Assembly (NCBI RefSeq): GCF_019857185.1
Contig: NZ_JAHWXP010000003.1
Span: forward strand, 186,001 to 250,000
Source: Alteriqipengyuania abyssalis
GTDB taxonomy: Bacteria > Pseudomonadota > Alphaproteobacteria > Sphingomonadales > Sphingomonadaceae
Length of the DNA: 64,000 bases
Reading direction: 5' to 3'
Shown piece by piece: positions 24,668 through 33,633 of the stretch; within the stretch, counting starts at the first letter, position 1; each line of letters opens with the position of its first letter. The translations under genes and the position numbers were made by a program. A model generated the notes under the pieces. It had not been told where the DNA came from. It worked only from the letters and a program-made list of their open reading frames with translations, and made no database searches.

Positions 24668-25675
24668 TTACGCCCTGCGCGGGGGCTCTTTTTCGAATTT
24701 GACGCTGTCGCTGGTCGTGTTGGGGCTGGTTTTCACCCATTCCCGCTTGGCGAGCACACCGCCGAGAGACGCATTTTCCCGGGTGCGCAGCCGGTCCACC
24801 ATGCGGGCGATCTCGGACCTGCGCACCTCGGTCCCGCCAAGCCGCTCGAGAATCCGCTCGACCACCCCGATTTCCACCAGTCGGGGATACCCCATACAGA
24901 AATAGCAGGCGCCATCGCGCCAGATCAGCCGGTTCGCGATACTCGACACATAGTCCTCGACCGCGTTCTCTGCCTCGGCGAGATGACGCGCGGACCGCGC
25001 CATCGCCAGCGGATCGAGCCAGTCGGCTTCGGCGATCGCCTTGCGCATGCGGGCACGGTCGAACGCATCGTCGGAATTGGAAGGGTCGTCGACCGCCTCG
25101 ATCCCCGCCGCGCGCACCACCGCCGCTAGCTCCTCGCGCCGCCAGCCGAGCAGCGGCCGCACCAGCACCATTTCCGCGATGATACCCTCGGGAAAGAAGA
25201 CCGACCAGGGCCGCACCCCTGCAAGCCCCGCCAGCCCGCTCCCCCGGTTGAGGCGCATCAGCAGGGTTTCAGCCTGGTCGTCGGCATGATGCGCGGTGGC
25301 GAAGACCGACGCGCCGACCTGCTCGAAATGGCAACCGAGCGCCTCGTAGCGCGCGGCGCGCGCGTTGGCCTGCAGATTGCCGGGGGCGACATCCACCCGC
25401 AGCGTAGCATGCGGAATTCCCAACCTCTCGCAGACGCGGGCGACGAACGCCGCTTCGTCCGCGCTTTCGGGGCGCAGGCCGTGATCGACCGTCGCCGCCC
25501 TCACCCGCCCCGGCATCGCCGCGTGGGCGAGCAACAGCAGCGCAAGACTGTCCGGTCCGCCGGACACGGCGATCCCCAGCGGGACATCGGCAAGCTCGGG
25601 ATCGTCGGGCCAGACCTGCGCGAGGTCGGCCCGGAACCGCTCGATCAGCGCAGGGTCGGGCGGCCTGCCTGTCAG
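24668..25675 (-). CDS. tilS: tRNA(Ile)-lysidine synthase TilS, probable CTG start
   Basis: TilS modifies C34 of tRNA-Ile(CAU) to lysidine so that it reads AUA. The PP-loop ATP-binding motif SGGPDS is followed by DHGLRPES, ATAHHADDQAETLLMRL and the RPLLGWRREEL segment. A start at GTG 25567 would begin inside the PP-loop motif and remove strand beta-1. The frame is open and protein-like upstream (ALIERFRADLAQVW) but has no ATG, GTG or TTG. CTG 25675 overlaps the TGA of the preceding gene as CTGA, with AAGGTGAG about 8 bases before it. This gives 335 aa, a normal alphaproteobacterial length. Confidence 0.9.
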   Translation of the reverse strand: MTGRPPDPALIERFRADLAQVWPDDPELADVPLGIAVSGGPDSLALLLLAHAAMPGRVRAATVDHGLRPESADEAAFVARVCERLGIPHATLRVDVAPGNLQANARAARYEALGCHFEQVGASVFATAHHADDQAETLLMRLNRGSGLAGLAGVRPWSVFFPEGIIAEMVLVRPLLGWRREELAAVVRAAGIEAVDDPSNSDDAFDRARMRKAIAEADWLDPLAMARSARHLAEAENAVEDYVSSIANRLIWRDGACYFCMGYPRLVEIGVVERILERLGGTEVRRSEIARMVDRLRTRENASLGGVLAKREWVKTSPNTTSDSVKFEKEPPRRA

Positions 25676-26619
25676 GAGCAGCTCACCTTGCGACGGCTGG
25701 CCTGGTACTGATCGCTCAACCGCCCGGTCGCGAGCGCGGGGTAGGTTTCGCTGAACTCGGCCAGTGCGATGCAGGCGCGGTTGGTATCGCCCAGTTCGAT
25801 CATCGACTCGGCGAGATAGAGCAGGCTGTCGGGCGCACGTGCCGCGTCGTTATCGGCCTGGTAGTTCTTCAGGAACCACGGAGCCGCCTCGCGCGCCTGC
25901 CCATTGTCGAGGAATGCGCGGCCCAGCAGGTTGCGACCATAGGTGGTCCGCCAGTGGTCCGGATATTTCTCGACGAAGGCGGCGAGCGCCTGCTGCGCCT
26001 CGGGATAGAAGCCCGCTTCCCACAGGCGGAAGCCGTAGGAATAGTCGTCGTCGCCCGCATCGTCGGTCTGCGGCTTCGCGATCGCGCGGACCGCTGCCAG
26101 TCGCTCGGCGCTCGGCCCGGTGGCCGCAGCAGACGTCGGCGTCGGCGTGGTTGCAGCCGGCCTGGTGGTCGTGGCCGCGGTGCCCGTGTTCGACGCGCCA
26201 GCATTCCCGGAAGGCAGCAGCGCGGCGGGCGCGCCACCGGTGGCGGTCGCGTTTTCGAGCACGGCGAGCCGCTGTTCGATCCCCGTTTGCGTGTTGGTCG
26301 TGACCTCCACCTGACGGGTGAGCGACTGGATCGACGCCTCGAGCGCGTCGAGCCGCGCGAGGATGTCGGTCACCGCGGTGGTCTGGGTGCTGGCATTGGG
26401 GCCGCTGTTCGCCGGGCCGGAAATCTCGGGTTCGAAATAGCGGCCATCACCGCCTGGGAAGACCCGCCGCTGGAGCGCGCGGATCTCCGCCTCGAGTTTG
26501 CGGATGCGCGAGGAATCGTTGTCCTGCGCCATGGCGGGCACGCCGCTCGTCAACAACAGCCCTGCCAGCGCGCCGTAGATCGCGAGCCGTTTCCTTGCGG
26601 GTGCTTTGGCCAAAATCAT
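25672..26619 (-). CDS. cpoB: Tol-Pal-associated periplasmic protein CpoB/YbgF
   Basis: CpoB coordinates peptidoglycan synthesis with outer-membrane constriction at division. The protein is 315 aa from ATG 26619 (GAGAGGG upstream). It has a signal peptide ending near PAMAQ, then a trimerising coiled coil (SSRIRKLEAEIRALQRRVF, and LDALEASIQSLTRQVEV). A low-complexity Thr/Pro/Ala linker and C-terminal TPR repeats (about 200-315, YSYGFRLWEAGFYPEAQQAL) follow. The tol and pal genes are not beside it. The cpoB-tilS order is common in alphaproteobacteria, where ftsH often follows; ftsH is absent here. Confidence 0.9.
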   Translation of the reverse strand: MILAKAPARKRLAIYGALAGLLLTSGVPAMAQDNDSSRIRKLEAEIRALQRRVFPGGDGRYFEPEISGPANSGPNASTQTTAVTDILARLDALEASIQSLTRQVEVTTNTQTGIEQRLAVLENATATGGAPAALLPSGNAGASNTGTAATTTRPAATTPTPTSAAATGPSAERLAAVRAIAKPQTDDAGDDDYSYGFRLWEAGFYPEAQQALAAFVEKYPDHWRTTYGRNLLGRAFLDNGQAREAAPWFLKNYQADNDAARAPDSLLYLAESMIELGDTNRACIALAEFSETYPALATGRLSDQYQASRRKVSCS

Positions 26620-26717
26620 CGAATCCCTCTCTGTGTCCATCGGGCGATGGTGCGCGGCACGGCACGAACCGGGCCTGAACCACCGCCCCCCATTTTTCCC
26701 ACCGGTTGCGCCAACGC

Positions 26718-27563
26718 TCAGCGCTGCGCGTCCCCGCCGCCATTCGAAGCGGCATCGCCCTCGGTCTCGCCTCGCGCGAGCAGCGCTTGCGCACTCACAG
26801 GCACGTCGCTGATAACTACGTCGCCTTCGCCAAGCACGGGCACGCTCTGACCGCCGACGGTGATCGCAAGCGCATAGGGCGCGCCAGTGCGGATCTGCGG
26901 ATCCTCCGCAGTCTCGGGGATCGTGTAGCGCTCCCCTTCACTCATCACCTTTTCCAGCAGGACATTCGATTCAACGCCGTCGTAGAAGCGCACCCACACA
27001 TCCTGCGTGGCGGTGAATACCACCGGTCCACTTGCAATTGCGCGCTGGCTAGCGCGCTCGGTCGCAGCGGCGCGCGCGTCCTCCTCGGTCAGAGTGCGTT
27101 GTTCTTCTGCGGCGAGCAGTGAATCCGCCTCGGATTCCGGGGCGAAGAAACTGCGCGAAAAGGCGAAAACGCCGATCAGCAGCACGATCCCGGCGATGAT
27201 CGATGCGATCACCAGCCCGCGCGAAGGAAGCCGCGTGGGGTCCTCCGTCTGCATCGTGCCGTCGCGCAGCCGCTCCGCCGGGTCTTCGATCCCCAGCTGC
27301 TCGCGCACGTCGTTGACGATTTCCTCGTCGTTCAGCCCGACCGCCTTGGCGTAGCTGCGCGAAAAACCGATCGCGTAGGTCCGTCCCGGAAGGACGGCGA
27401 AATCGCCATCCTCGATCGTTTCCAGATGCCGTTTGGGAATACGGGTGGCGGACGCGACGTCCTGCACGCTCATTCCCTTGGCCTCGCGCGCGGCACGCAG
27501 CCGCTCACCCGGAGCGGTCGGCTCCGAATTGTCTATTTCAAAAGTGGCTTCGTCTTCTGCCAT
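26718..27563 (-). CDS. RodZ-like helix-turn-helix membrane protein
   Basis: This is a 281-aa bitopic protein. An N-terminal HTH_25 domain (about 17-90, with LRAAREAKGMSVQDVASATRI then LPGRTYAIGFSRSYA) is followed by one membrane helix (LVIASIIAGIVLLIGVFAF, about 128-146) and a periplasmic DUF4115-like beta domain (FTATQDVWVRFYDG). This is the RodZ architecture, linking MreB to the elongasome. Start ATG 27563 is preferred over an upstream GTG/TTG region because AAGGAT precedes it. No mre genes are nearby, so the link to cell shape rests on domain order. Confidence 0.88.
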   Translation of the reverse strand: MAEDEATFEIDNSEPTAPGERLRAAREAKGMSVQDVASATRIPKRHLETIEDGDFAVLPGRTYAIGFSRSYAKAVGLNDEEIVNDVREQLGIEDPAERLRDGTMQTEDPTRLPSRGLVIASIIAGIVLLIGVFAFSRSFFAPESEADSLLAAEEQRTLTEEDARAAATERASQRAIASGPVVFTATQDVWVRFYDGVESNVLLEKVMSEGERYTIPETAEDPQIRTGAPYALAITVGGQSVPVLGEGDVVISDVPVSAQALLARGETEGDAASNGGGDAQR

Positions 27564-27686
27564 ATCCCATCCTTGGCGCGCCCCAGCTGCCCCCGGTTGC
27601 CACGCGCCCGGTCTAGCGGCCTTCGTGCGCGAAGCCAACGCCCGGATGGCATGATTTCCGGGCCTTTTCTCGCAAGCGAGACACGG

Positions 27687-29960
27687 TCAGTCGGTTTCGA
27701 TCCCGCGCTCCTGCGCCCACTGCGTGATTGCCGCGCGGGTATCGGCGGGCGGCTGGGCGATCAGCTGGGCCATGAAAGCCCCGATTTCGGCGAGGTCGAT
27801 CTGGCGGATCAGTTCCTTGATCGGGCCGACGGAGACCGGCGTGATCGACAGGCGGCGATAGCCCAGCCCCAGCAGCGCGAGCGCCTCCAGCCGGCGGCCG
27901 CCCATCTCGCCGCACAGGCCCAGTGTCACCTGGTGCCCGGTGGTCGCATCGACGATCCGCTTGAGAAAGCGCAGGATCGACGGGCTCAGCCAGTCGTAGC
28001 GCGCTGCAAGCTTGGGGTTCGCGCGATCGGCGGCGAACAGGAACTGGGTCAGGTCGTTGGTCCCGACGGAGAGGAACGAGACCTTGGGCACCAGCATGTC
28101 GAGCACTTCGACCAGCGAAGGCACCTCGATCATCGCGCCGTACTGGATCTCCTCGGGCGGCCTGATCCGCTTGTGCTTGCGAAGAAACTCGCGCTGTTCC
28201 TCGAACACCTTGCGCGCCGCATCGAACTCCCACGGTTCCGAGACCATCGGGAACATCACCCTGAGCGTGCGCCCGCCGGACGCTTCGATCAGCGCACGCG
28301 CCTGCGCCTTGAACAGGCCTTCACGTTCCAGCGCGAGCCGCAGCGCGCGCCAGCCCATCGCCGGGTTCTCGTCCTGCAGACCGCTGTCGCTCGACACATA
28401 GGGGACCGCCTTGTCGCCCCCGATATCGACGGTGCGGAAGACCACCGGCTTGTCGCCCGCGGCGTCGAGCACATCCTTGTAGAAGCGCGCCTGCTTCTCC
28501 CGCCCCGGAAGAGTGGCCGCGACGAGGAACTGGAACTCGGTGCGAAACAGCCCGATCCCGTCCGCGCCGACCAGCGACAGCGTGGTAAGATCATCGCGCA
28601 GGCCGGCATTCATCATCACCTGAATGCGGGTGCCACAGCGGGTAAACGGCTCGACATCGCGCAGCTCGGCATAGGCGGCGCGGCGTTCCTTGGACTTTGC
28701 GAAACGCGCCTCGAACGCCTCGACGATGGAGGGCTGCGCGCGGACGTGGGCAATCCCCGCGTCCGCATCCAGCAGCACGTGGTCGCCCTCGCCGATCATG
28801 CCGCGAAGGCCGCGCACGCGGCCCAGCACAGGGATGCCCATCGCCCGGGCGACGATCACCACATGCGAGGTCAGCGAACCCTCTTCCAGGATCACGCCCT
28901 TGAGCCGTCGCCGGTCGTATTCGAGCAGTTCGGCAGGCCCCAGGTTGCGGGCGATCAGGATGGTATCGTTCTTGAGGCCGGTGGTCGCAGCCGTGCCCAT
29001 CTGGCCCGCGACGATGCGCAGCAGGCGGTTCGACAGATCCTCCAGATCGTGCATCCGGTCCGCGAGCAGCGGATCGTCGATCTCGCGCATCCGCATCCGG
29101 GTGCGTTGCTGCACGCGCTCGATCGCGGCCTCGGCGGTAAGGCCTGCGTCGATCGCTTCGTTGATCCGGCGGCTCCACCCTTCGTCATAGGCAAAGGCCT
29201 TGTAGGCAGCGAGCACCTCGTCGGTCTCTCCGCCTGCGCCGAATTCGGCCTGCTGGCCCATCTGGTCGATCTGTTCGCGCATCCGCTCGAACGCGCGATA
29301 GACCCGCTGGCGCTCGAACTCGGTATCCTCGGCAACGACCTTGTCGATCGTGATGCGCGGCTGGTGATAGACGGCGGTGCCGCTCGCCAGTCCCTTGACG
29401 AGCGCCAGCCCGGAAAGCTGCGCCGGGCCGCTGCGTTCGGGCGCGGCCTCATCTACCGAGCGTTCGTCGATCAGCTCGGCATTCACGATCAGCTCGCTCA
29501 GCACCATCGCGGTGGTCTGCAGCGCCTCGATCTCGACATCCTCGTACCGGCGCGGATCGACGTGCTGGACGTTGAGCGCACCCACCGCCCGCTCGCGATA
29601 GACGATCGGCACGCCTGCAAAGCTGGAGAATTTCTCCTCGCCCGTTTCGGGGCGGTACTGGAAGTCGGGATGCGCCTTGGCCTGCGCGAGGTTGAGCGTC
29701 TCGCCATTGGCGACCAGCGTGCCGGTCAGCCCCTCGCCCACCGTCATCCGGGTGACGTGGACCGCCGACTGGTTGAGCCCGCGGGTGGCAAACAGTTCGA
29801 GCATGCCCGAGCGCAGGAGGTAGATCGAGCAGACCTCGCTATCGAGCGCCTCGCCCACCAGTTCCACCGTGCGGTCGAGTTTTTCCTGCGCAGACAGGCG
29901 CGTCGCCATCAACGCATGGAGGCCGGTGAGGATCTGTCGCGCCGCGGCTGTCGCTTTCAT
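27687..29960 (-). CDS. ptsP: Phosphoenolpyruvate-protein phosphotransferase PtsP (EI-Ntr)
   Basis: PtsP is the first enzyme of the nitrogen phosphotransfer system, passing phosphate from PEP to NPr. It has 757 aa. The N-terminal GAF domain (about 1-165) senses metabolites. An enzyme I linker and a swivelling domain with the active histidine in GSLTSHVVIVARAMG follow. The C-terminal PEP-binding barrel has FRTEFQFL, SVGTNDLTQF and the catalytic CGEMGG. ATG 29960 is preferred over TTG 29966. No NPr or EIIA gene is nearby. Confidence 0.96.
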   Translation of the reverse strand: MKATAAARQILTGLHALMATRLSAQEKLDRTVELVGEALDSEVCSIYLLRSGMLELFATRGLNQSAVHVTRMTVGEGLTGTLVANGETLNLAQAKAHPDFQYRPETGEEKFSSFAGVPIVYRERAVGALNVQHVDPRRYEDVEIEALQTTAMVLSELIVNAELIDERSVDEAAPERSGPAQLSGLALVKGLASGTAVYHQPRITIDKVVAEDTEFERQRVYRAFERMREQIDQMGQQAEFGAGGETDEVLAAYKAFAYDEGWSRRINEAIDAGLTAEAAIERVQQRTRMRMREIDDPLLADRMHDLEDLSNRLLRIVAGQMGTAATTGLKNDTILIARNLGPAELLEYDRRRLKGVILEEGSLTSHVVIVARAMGIPVLGRVRGLRGMIGEGDHVLLDADAGIAHVRAQPSIVEAFEARFAKSKERRAAYAELRDVEPFTRCGTRIQVMMNAGLRDDLTTLSLVGADGIGLFRTEFQFLVAATLPGREKQARFYKDVLDAAGDKPVVFRTVDIGGDKAVPYVSSDSGLQDENPAMGWRALRLALEREGLFKAQARALIEASGGRTLRVMFPMVSEPWEFDAARKVFEEQREFLRKHKRIRPPEEIQYGAMIEVPSLVEVLDMLVPKVSFLSVGTNDLTQFLFAADRANPKLAARYDWLSPSILRFLKRIVDATTGHQVTLGLCGEMGGRRLEALALLGLGYRRLSITPVSVGPIKELIRQIDLAEIGAFMAQLIAQPPADTRAAITQWAQERGIETD

Positions 29961-30022
29961 ATGCAAGCGACTAGCCTATTGCGGCGCGCAGGGGAAATGG
30001 TTGACCGTTTTTTAGATCGCGG

Positions 30023-30178
30023 TCAGCTGCCACCCATCTCCTGTTTGAGTTGCAGCTTCTGTTTCTTGAGGGTTCGGATCGTCGCATCATCGGGCGCGGC
30101 CTTGCGCATTTCCTCGGCAATCGCCTCGTCGAGCGTGGCATGCTTGGTCTTGAGGGCGGTGATGTGCGAAGCGTTCAT
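30023..30178 (-). CDS. Small DUF465 (YdcH-like) protein
   Basis: This is a 51-aa, highly charged, all-helical protein. Start ATG 30178 has AGGAGAAGAGG just upstream. The pattern HITALKTKHATLDEAIAEEM followed by TLKKQKLQLKQEM is the DUF465 signature of two short antiparallel helices. Function is unknown. It is divergent from a second DUF465 gene 230 bases away. Confidence 0.85.
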   Translation of the reverse strand: MNASHITALKTKHATLDEAIAEEMRKAAPDDATIRTLKKQKLQLKQEMGGS

Positions 30179-30406
30179 ATGCCTCTTCTCCTTGGTCATC
30201 GAAGCTGCTCGCCGGGGGACGAGCATCCGCGAATGGCGGGGAAAAAGGCCCTTGCGATCGCTTGGGCCTGCCCGCCATCGCCATCGGATAAAACCACACA
30301 ATCGCATTCCTGCGAAGGGGTGTTATGAGGCAATGCGATTAAACCGGCGTTGCGTGCGTCGGATCGCCGTTTGGCAACCACCTGTCGACCATGAGGAACG
30401 TCTCGC

Positions 30407-30604
30407 GTGACCGAAGCGGAATTGCGCAAACGGCTCGAACAGCTGCGGATCGAGCATCGCGACCTCGACGCGGCGATTGCTGCGCTGTCGGCAATGGAAT
30501 CGCCCGATCAGTTGCAGATCGCCCGGCTCAAGAAGCGCAAACTGCAACTGCGCGACCGGATGGCGGCGATCGAGGACGAGCTTATCCCCGACATCATCGC
30601 CTGA
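30407..30604 (+). CDS. Second small DUF465 (YdcH-like) protein
   Basis: This is a 65-aa helical charged protein from GTG 30407, with AGGAA upstream. It has LEQLRIEHRDLDAAIAAL and then IARLKKRKLQLRDRM, which are the same two helices as the protein at 30023-30178, so the two are paralogues in divergent orientation. It is followed 57 bases later by the DUF1465 gene, a conserved neighbourhood in alphaproteobacteria. Function is unknown. Confidence 0.87.
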   Translation: MTEAELRKRLEQLRIEHRDLDAAIAALSAMESPDQLQIARLKKRKLQLRDRMAAIEDELIPDIIA

Positions 30605-30661
30605 GCGCTTGCTCGCGGCGCACGCCTGTTCGCACGGGCGCGCAAGATTCCTGCGGGAGAT

Positions 30662-31210
30662 ATGCACATCTACGTCGCACCCGCCCCTTCGCGGGACAGG
30701 CCGGTGCGGGCCACTTATCGCAGCAGCCCGAACGGCTTAGGCGACGCCCTCATGCAGCACACGGTCGATATCACCGCTCTGATCATCGAGGAACTCTACT
30801 GCGAGGCCAATGTGCTCGCCGATGAGGTGCGTACGGCCTTCGTTCCCGCCGCGACCGAGCTGATGCCGATCGACCTGCCGCTGCGGCGCGCACTCGAATG
30901 CGAGGGGCTCAAGGCAACCACCCGGATCATGCATGTGCTTGCCTGGCTGCTCAATCACCGCGCCTTCCTCGCCGGGCAGATGAGCGACCTGCAATGGGAA
31001 CGGCACACCCAGCTGCCGCCCGACCGTGCGCCGAGCGCGGAACTGATGGACATGCTCGACCTGTCGACCAGAGCGCTGGTCGCCCAGACGCAGCGTCTGC
31101 ATGCCCGGGTCGCGCGGATCGATGCGGAATATCGCATGGCGCGCAGCAATAGCCAGCCCTCCTGCGGCCAGTTGCACGAGCGGCTGGAGCGTCAGTTCGC
31201 GCAAGGCTAG
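30662..31210 (+). CDS. DUF1465 family protein
   Basis: The 182-aa product is soluble and largely helical. ATG 30662 has GGGAGA upstream. The family core is about 35-150: IIEELYCEANVLADEVR, then RIMHVLAWLLNHRAFLAGQM and LVAQTQRLHARVARID. It lies downstream of a DUF465 gene in the same direction. Function is not established; the family is restricted mostly to alphaproteobacteria. Confidence 0.85.
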   Translation: MHIYVAPAPSRDRPVRATYRSSPNGLGDALMQHTVDITALIIEELYCEANVLADEVRTAFVPAATELMPIDLPLRRALECEGLKATTRIMHVLAWLLNHRAFLAGQMSDLQWERHTQLPPDRAPSAELMDMLDLSTRALVAQTQRLHARVARIDAEYRMARSNSQPSCGQLHERLERQFAQG

Positions 31211-31220
31211 CCGCGCACCC

Positions 31221-32687
31221 TCAGGCGTTCGCGAGCGCCTGCGCCCAGCGTTCCAGCCGTTCTTTGCGCACCCCCTCGCCCATCTCCGGCTCGAACCGGT
31301 CGATCGGGCCGCGCATCGCCTCGACCGCACCCTGAAGATCGGCGAACCAGCCGGCCCCGGTCGCTGCCGCCACCGCCGCGCCCAGTGCCGTGGTCTCGAC
31401 GAACCGCGGCCGCTCGACCGCGATGTTCAGGATGTCCGCAATATCCTGCGCCAGCCAGTCGTTCGCGCTCATCCCCCCGTCGATCCGCAGGCTTTCCCAG
31501 CGCGCGCCGTCGGCAGCGAAGGCGGTCGCCAGATCGTAAGTCTGGCACGACATGGATTCGAGCGCGGCGCGCACGATATGCGCCTTGCCGGTGGAGAAGC
31601 TGAGGCCCGCGATCAGCCCGCGCGCCTCGGCCCGCCAGTGCGGCGCGCCCAGCCCCGCAAGCGCGGGCACGATCACCACCTCGCCCGAATTCTCCACCGA
31701 TCGGGCCAGCACCTCGGTTTCCTGCGCACTGTCGATAAGCCCGAGTGAATCGCGCAGCCACTGGATCAGGCTGCCCGCGACGAATACCGATCCCTCGATC
31801 GCATAGGTGCGCTGGCCGTCGTTCTGCGTGAGCACGGTCGAGAGCAGGCGATGCTCGGAATGCGGAATCTGGGTCCCGTGATTGGCGAGGATGAAAGCGC
31901 CCGTGCCGTAGGTCGCCTTGGTCTGGCCTTCGGACAGGCAGCCTTGGCCGATCGTCGCCGCCTGCTGATCGCCGACCAGCCCGCAGATCGGGATCGCGCG
32001 GCCGAACAGTTCGGGATCGGTGCGGGCGATCTCGCCATGCGTGTCGACCACCTGCGGCAGCGCCTCGTGCGGCACGCCGAACAGGTCGCACAGATCGGAC
32101 GAGAAGCCCGCCTCACCCAGCGGCAGCAGCAGCGTGCGGCTGGCATTGCTCGCATCGCTGACATGTGCCCCGCCCGATAGCTTCGCGACCAGCCAGCTCT
32201 CGACCGTGCCGAAGGCAAGCCGCCCGGCCTCCTGCGCCTGCGCGACCGCATCCACGTTATCGAGCATCCAGCGCATCTTGGTGGCGGAGAAATAGGGGTC
32301 GAGCAGCAGGCCCGTCTCCTTGTGGACCGCCTCTTCGCGGCCCTCGTCGCGAAGCCGCCGGCAAACATCCGCAGTGCGCCGGTCCTGCCACACGATCGCG
32401 CGGGCGAGCGGCTTCAGAGTCTCGCGGTCCCACGCCACCACCGTCTCGCGCTGGTTGGTAATCCCGATCGCGGCGATGCTTTCGGGCGGGCGGTTGCCGA
32501 GCACGCGGCGCGCGCAATTGAGGCTCGCCTGCCAGATTTCCTGCGCATCGTGCTCGACCCGGCCGGGCTGCGGAAAGTGCTGCGTGATCTCAGCCTGCGC
32601 AGTGCCTGCGACCGCGCCGTCGCGCCCGAACAGGATCGCGCGGGTCGAGGTGGTTCCGGCGTCGATCACCAGGATATGTTCGCTCAA
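31221..32687 (-). CDS. glpK: Glycerol kinase
   Basis: GlpK phosphorylates glycerol to glycerol 3-phosphate. It is 488 aa from TTG 32687, with GAGAGG upstream, and SEHILVIDAGTTSTRAILF gives the normal FGGY-kinase N-terminus. Other markers are VVAWDRETLKPLARAIVWQD, YFSATKMRWMLDN and YGTGAFILANHG. The protein is close to the family length of about 500. No glpF or glpD is beside it, so it is a stand-alone gene, convergent with the DUF1465 gene. Confidence 0.97.
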   Translation of the reverse strand: MSEHILVIDAGTTSTRAILFGRDGAVAGTAQAEITQHFPQPGRVEHDAQEIWQASLNCARRVLGNRPPESIAAIGITNQRETVVAWDRETLKPLARAIVWQDRRTADVCRRLRDEGREEAVHKETGLLLDPYFSATKMRWMLDNVDAVAQAQEAGRLAFGTVESWLVAKLSGGAHVSDASNASRTLLLPLGEAGFSSDLCDLFGVPHEALPQVVDTHGEIARTDPELFGRAIPICGLVGDQQAATIGQGCLSEGQTKATYGTGAFILANHGTQIPHSEHRLLSTVLTQNDGQRTYAIEGSVFVAGSLIQWLRDSLGLIDSAQETEVLARSVENSGEVVIVPALAGLGAPHWRAEARGLIAGLSFSTGKAHIVRAALESMSCQTYDLATAFAADGARWESLRIDGGMSANDWLAQDIADILNIAVERPRFVETTALGAAVAAATGAGWFADLQGAVEAMRGPIDRFEPEMGEGVRKERLERWAQALANA

Positions 32688-32745
32688 GGCTGACCTCTCT
32701 CGATTATCTGCGGCGTGACATGCGCCAGCGCGGTGCCCATATGCA

Positions 32746-33624
32746 ATGGCGATGGTTCAGATTCCGCCCCGCCCATGGCCCACCGGCACGCCCGAAAAGC
32801 CCGAGCCGCTGGTCACCCGCGTGCTCGCGCCCAATCCCTCGCCCTACACCTTCACCGGGACCCAGACCTATCTGGTCGGCGAGGGTGCGGATCGAGCGGT
32901 GATCGACCCCGGCCCTGACGAGGCAGAGCATCTCGACGCGATCCTCGCCGCAGCGGGCGACGCGCGCATTTCCGCAATCCTGTGCACCCACACCCACCGC
33001 GACCATTCTCCCGGCGCTGCCCCGCTGGCCGAGCGCACAGGCGCTCCGGTAATGGGCTGCGCAAAGCTGGTGATCGCGGATAACGGCCCGCGCCTCGACG
33101 AGTCGTTCGACACCACTTACGAGCCCGAACGGGTGCTATCCGACGGTGAGGCTGTGTCGGGCGAAGGCTGGACGCTGCGCGCGATCCACACCCCCGGCCA
33201 CACCTCCAACCACCTGTGTTTCGCGCTGGAGGAAAGCGGCGCGCTGTTCACCGGCGACCATGTGATGGGCTGGTCGACCAGCGTGATCGTGCCACCCGAT
33301 GGCGACATGGGGGATTACCTCGAAAGCCTCGACAAGCTCTACAGCCGCGAGGATCGGGTCTATTACCCCGCCCACGGTGCGCCGGTCGAAAAGCCCCGGC
33401 AACTGGTCCGCTCGATGCTCGGGCATCGCCGTCAGCGGGAGCGCCAGATCCTCAAGGTGCTGGCCGATGGCCCGCGCAGTCTGCCTGAGTTCATCCCGAT
33501 CATGTACAAAGGGCTCGACCCGCGGCTGGAGAAAGCGGCGCAGATGTCGGTTCACGCCCACCTCATCCATCTGGAACGCCGCGCCATGGTTAACCGTTCT
33601 GGAGAGCGATGGACCGCGCTTTAG
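32746..33624 (+). CDS. Metallo-beta-lactamase fold hydrolase (LACTB2-like)
   Basis: This is a 292-aa cytoplasmic metallohydrolase. The zinc ligands are visible: HTHRDH at 82-87, the histidine of HTPGHT, the aspartate of FTGDHVMGW and the late histidine of YPAHGAPVE. A C-terminal winged-helix-like tail (about 225-290) is typical of LACTB2-type enzymes, some of which are endoribonucleases. Start ATG 32746 or ATG 32752 are equally possible. The substrate is unknown. The next gene follows after 9 bases, suggesting co-transcription. Confidence 0.88.
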   Translation: MAMVQIPPRPWPTGTPEKPEPLVTRVLAPNPSPYTFTGTQTYLVGEGADRAVIDPGPDEAEHLDAILAAAGDARISAILCTHTHRDHSPGAAPLAERTGAPVMGCAKLVIADNGPRLDESFDTTYEPERVLSDGEAVSGEGWTLRAIHTPGHTSNHLCFALEESGALFTGDHVMGWSTSVIVPPDGDMGDYLESLDKLYSREDRVYYPAHGAPVEKPRQLVRSMLGHRRQRERQILKVLADGPRSLPEFIPIMYKGLDPRLEKAAQMSVHAHLIHLERRAMVNRSGERWTAL

Positions 33625-33633
33625 TGGAGACGA

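Noticed and set aside
27426-30410. 994-codon open frame on the plus strand
   Set aside because: It is the exact antisense of ptsP and rodZ-like genes, has His/Arg/Asp-rich composition typical of GC-rich shadows, and shows no domain.
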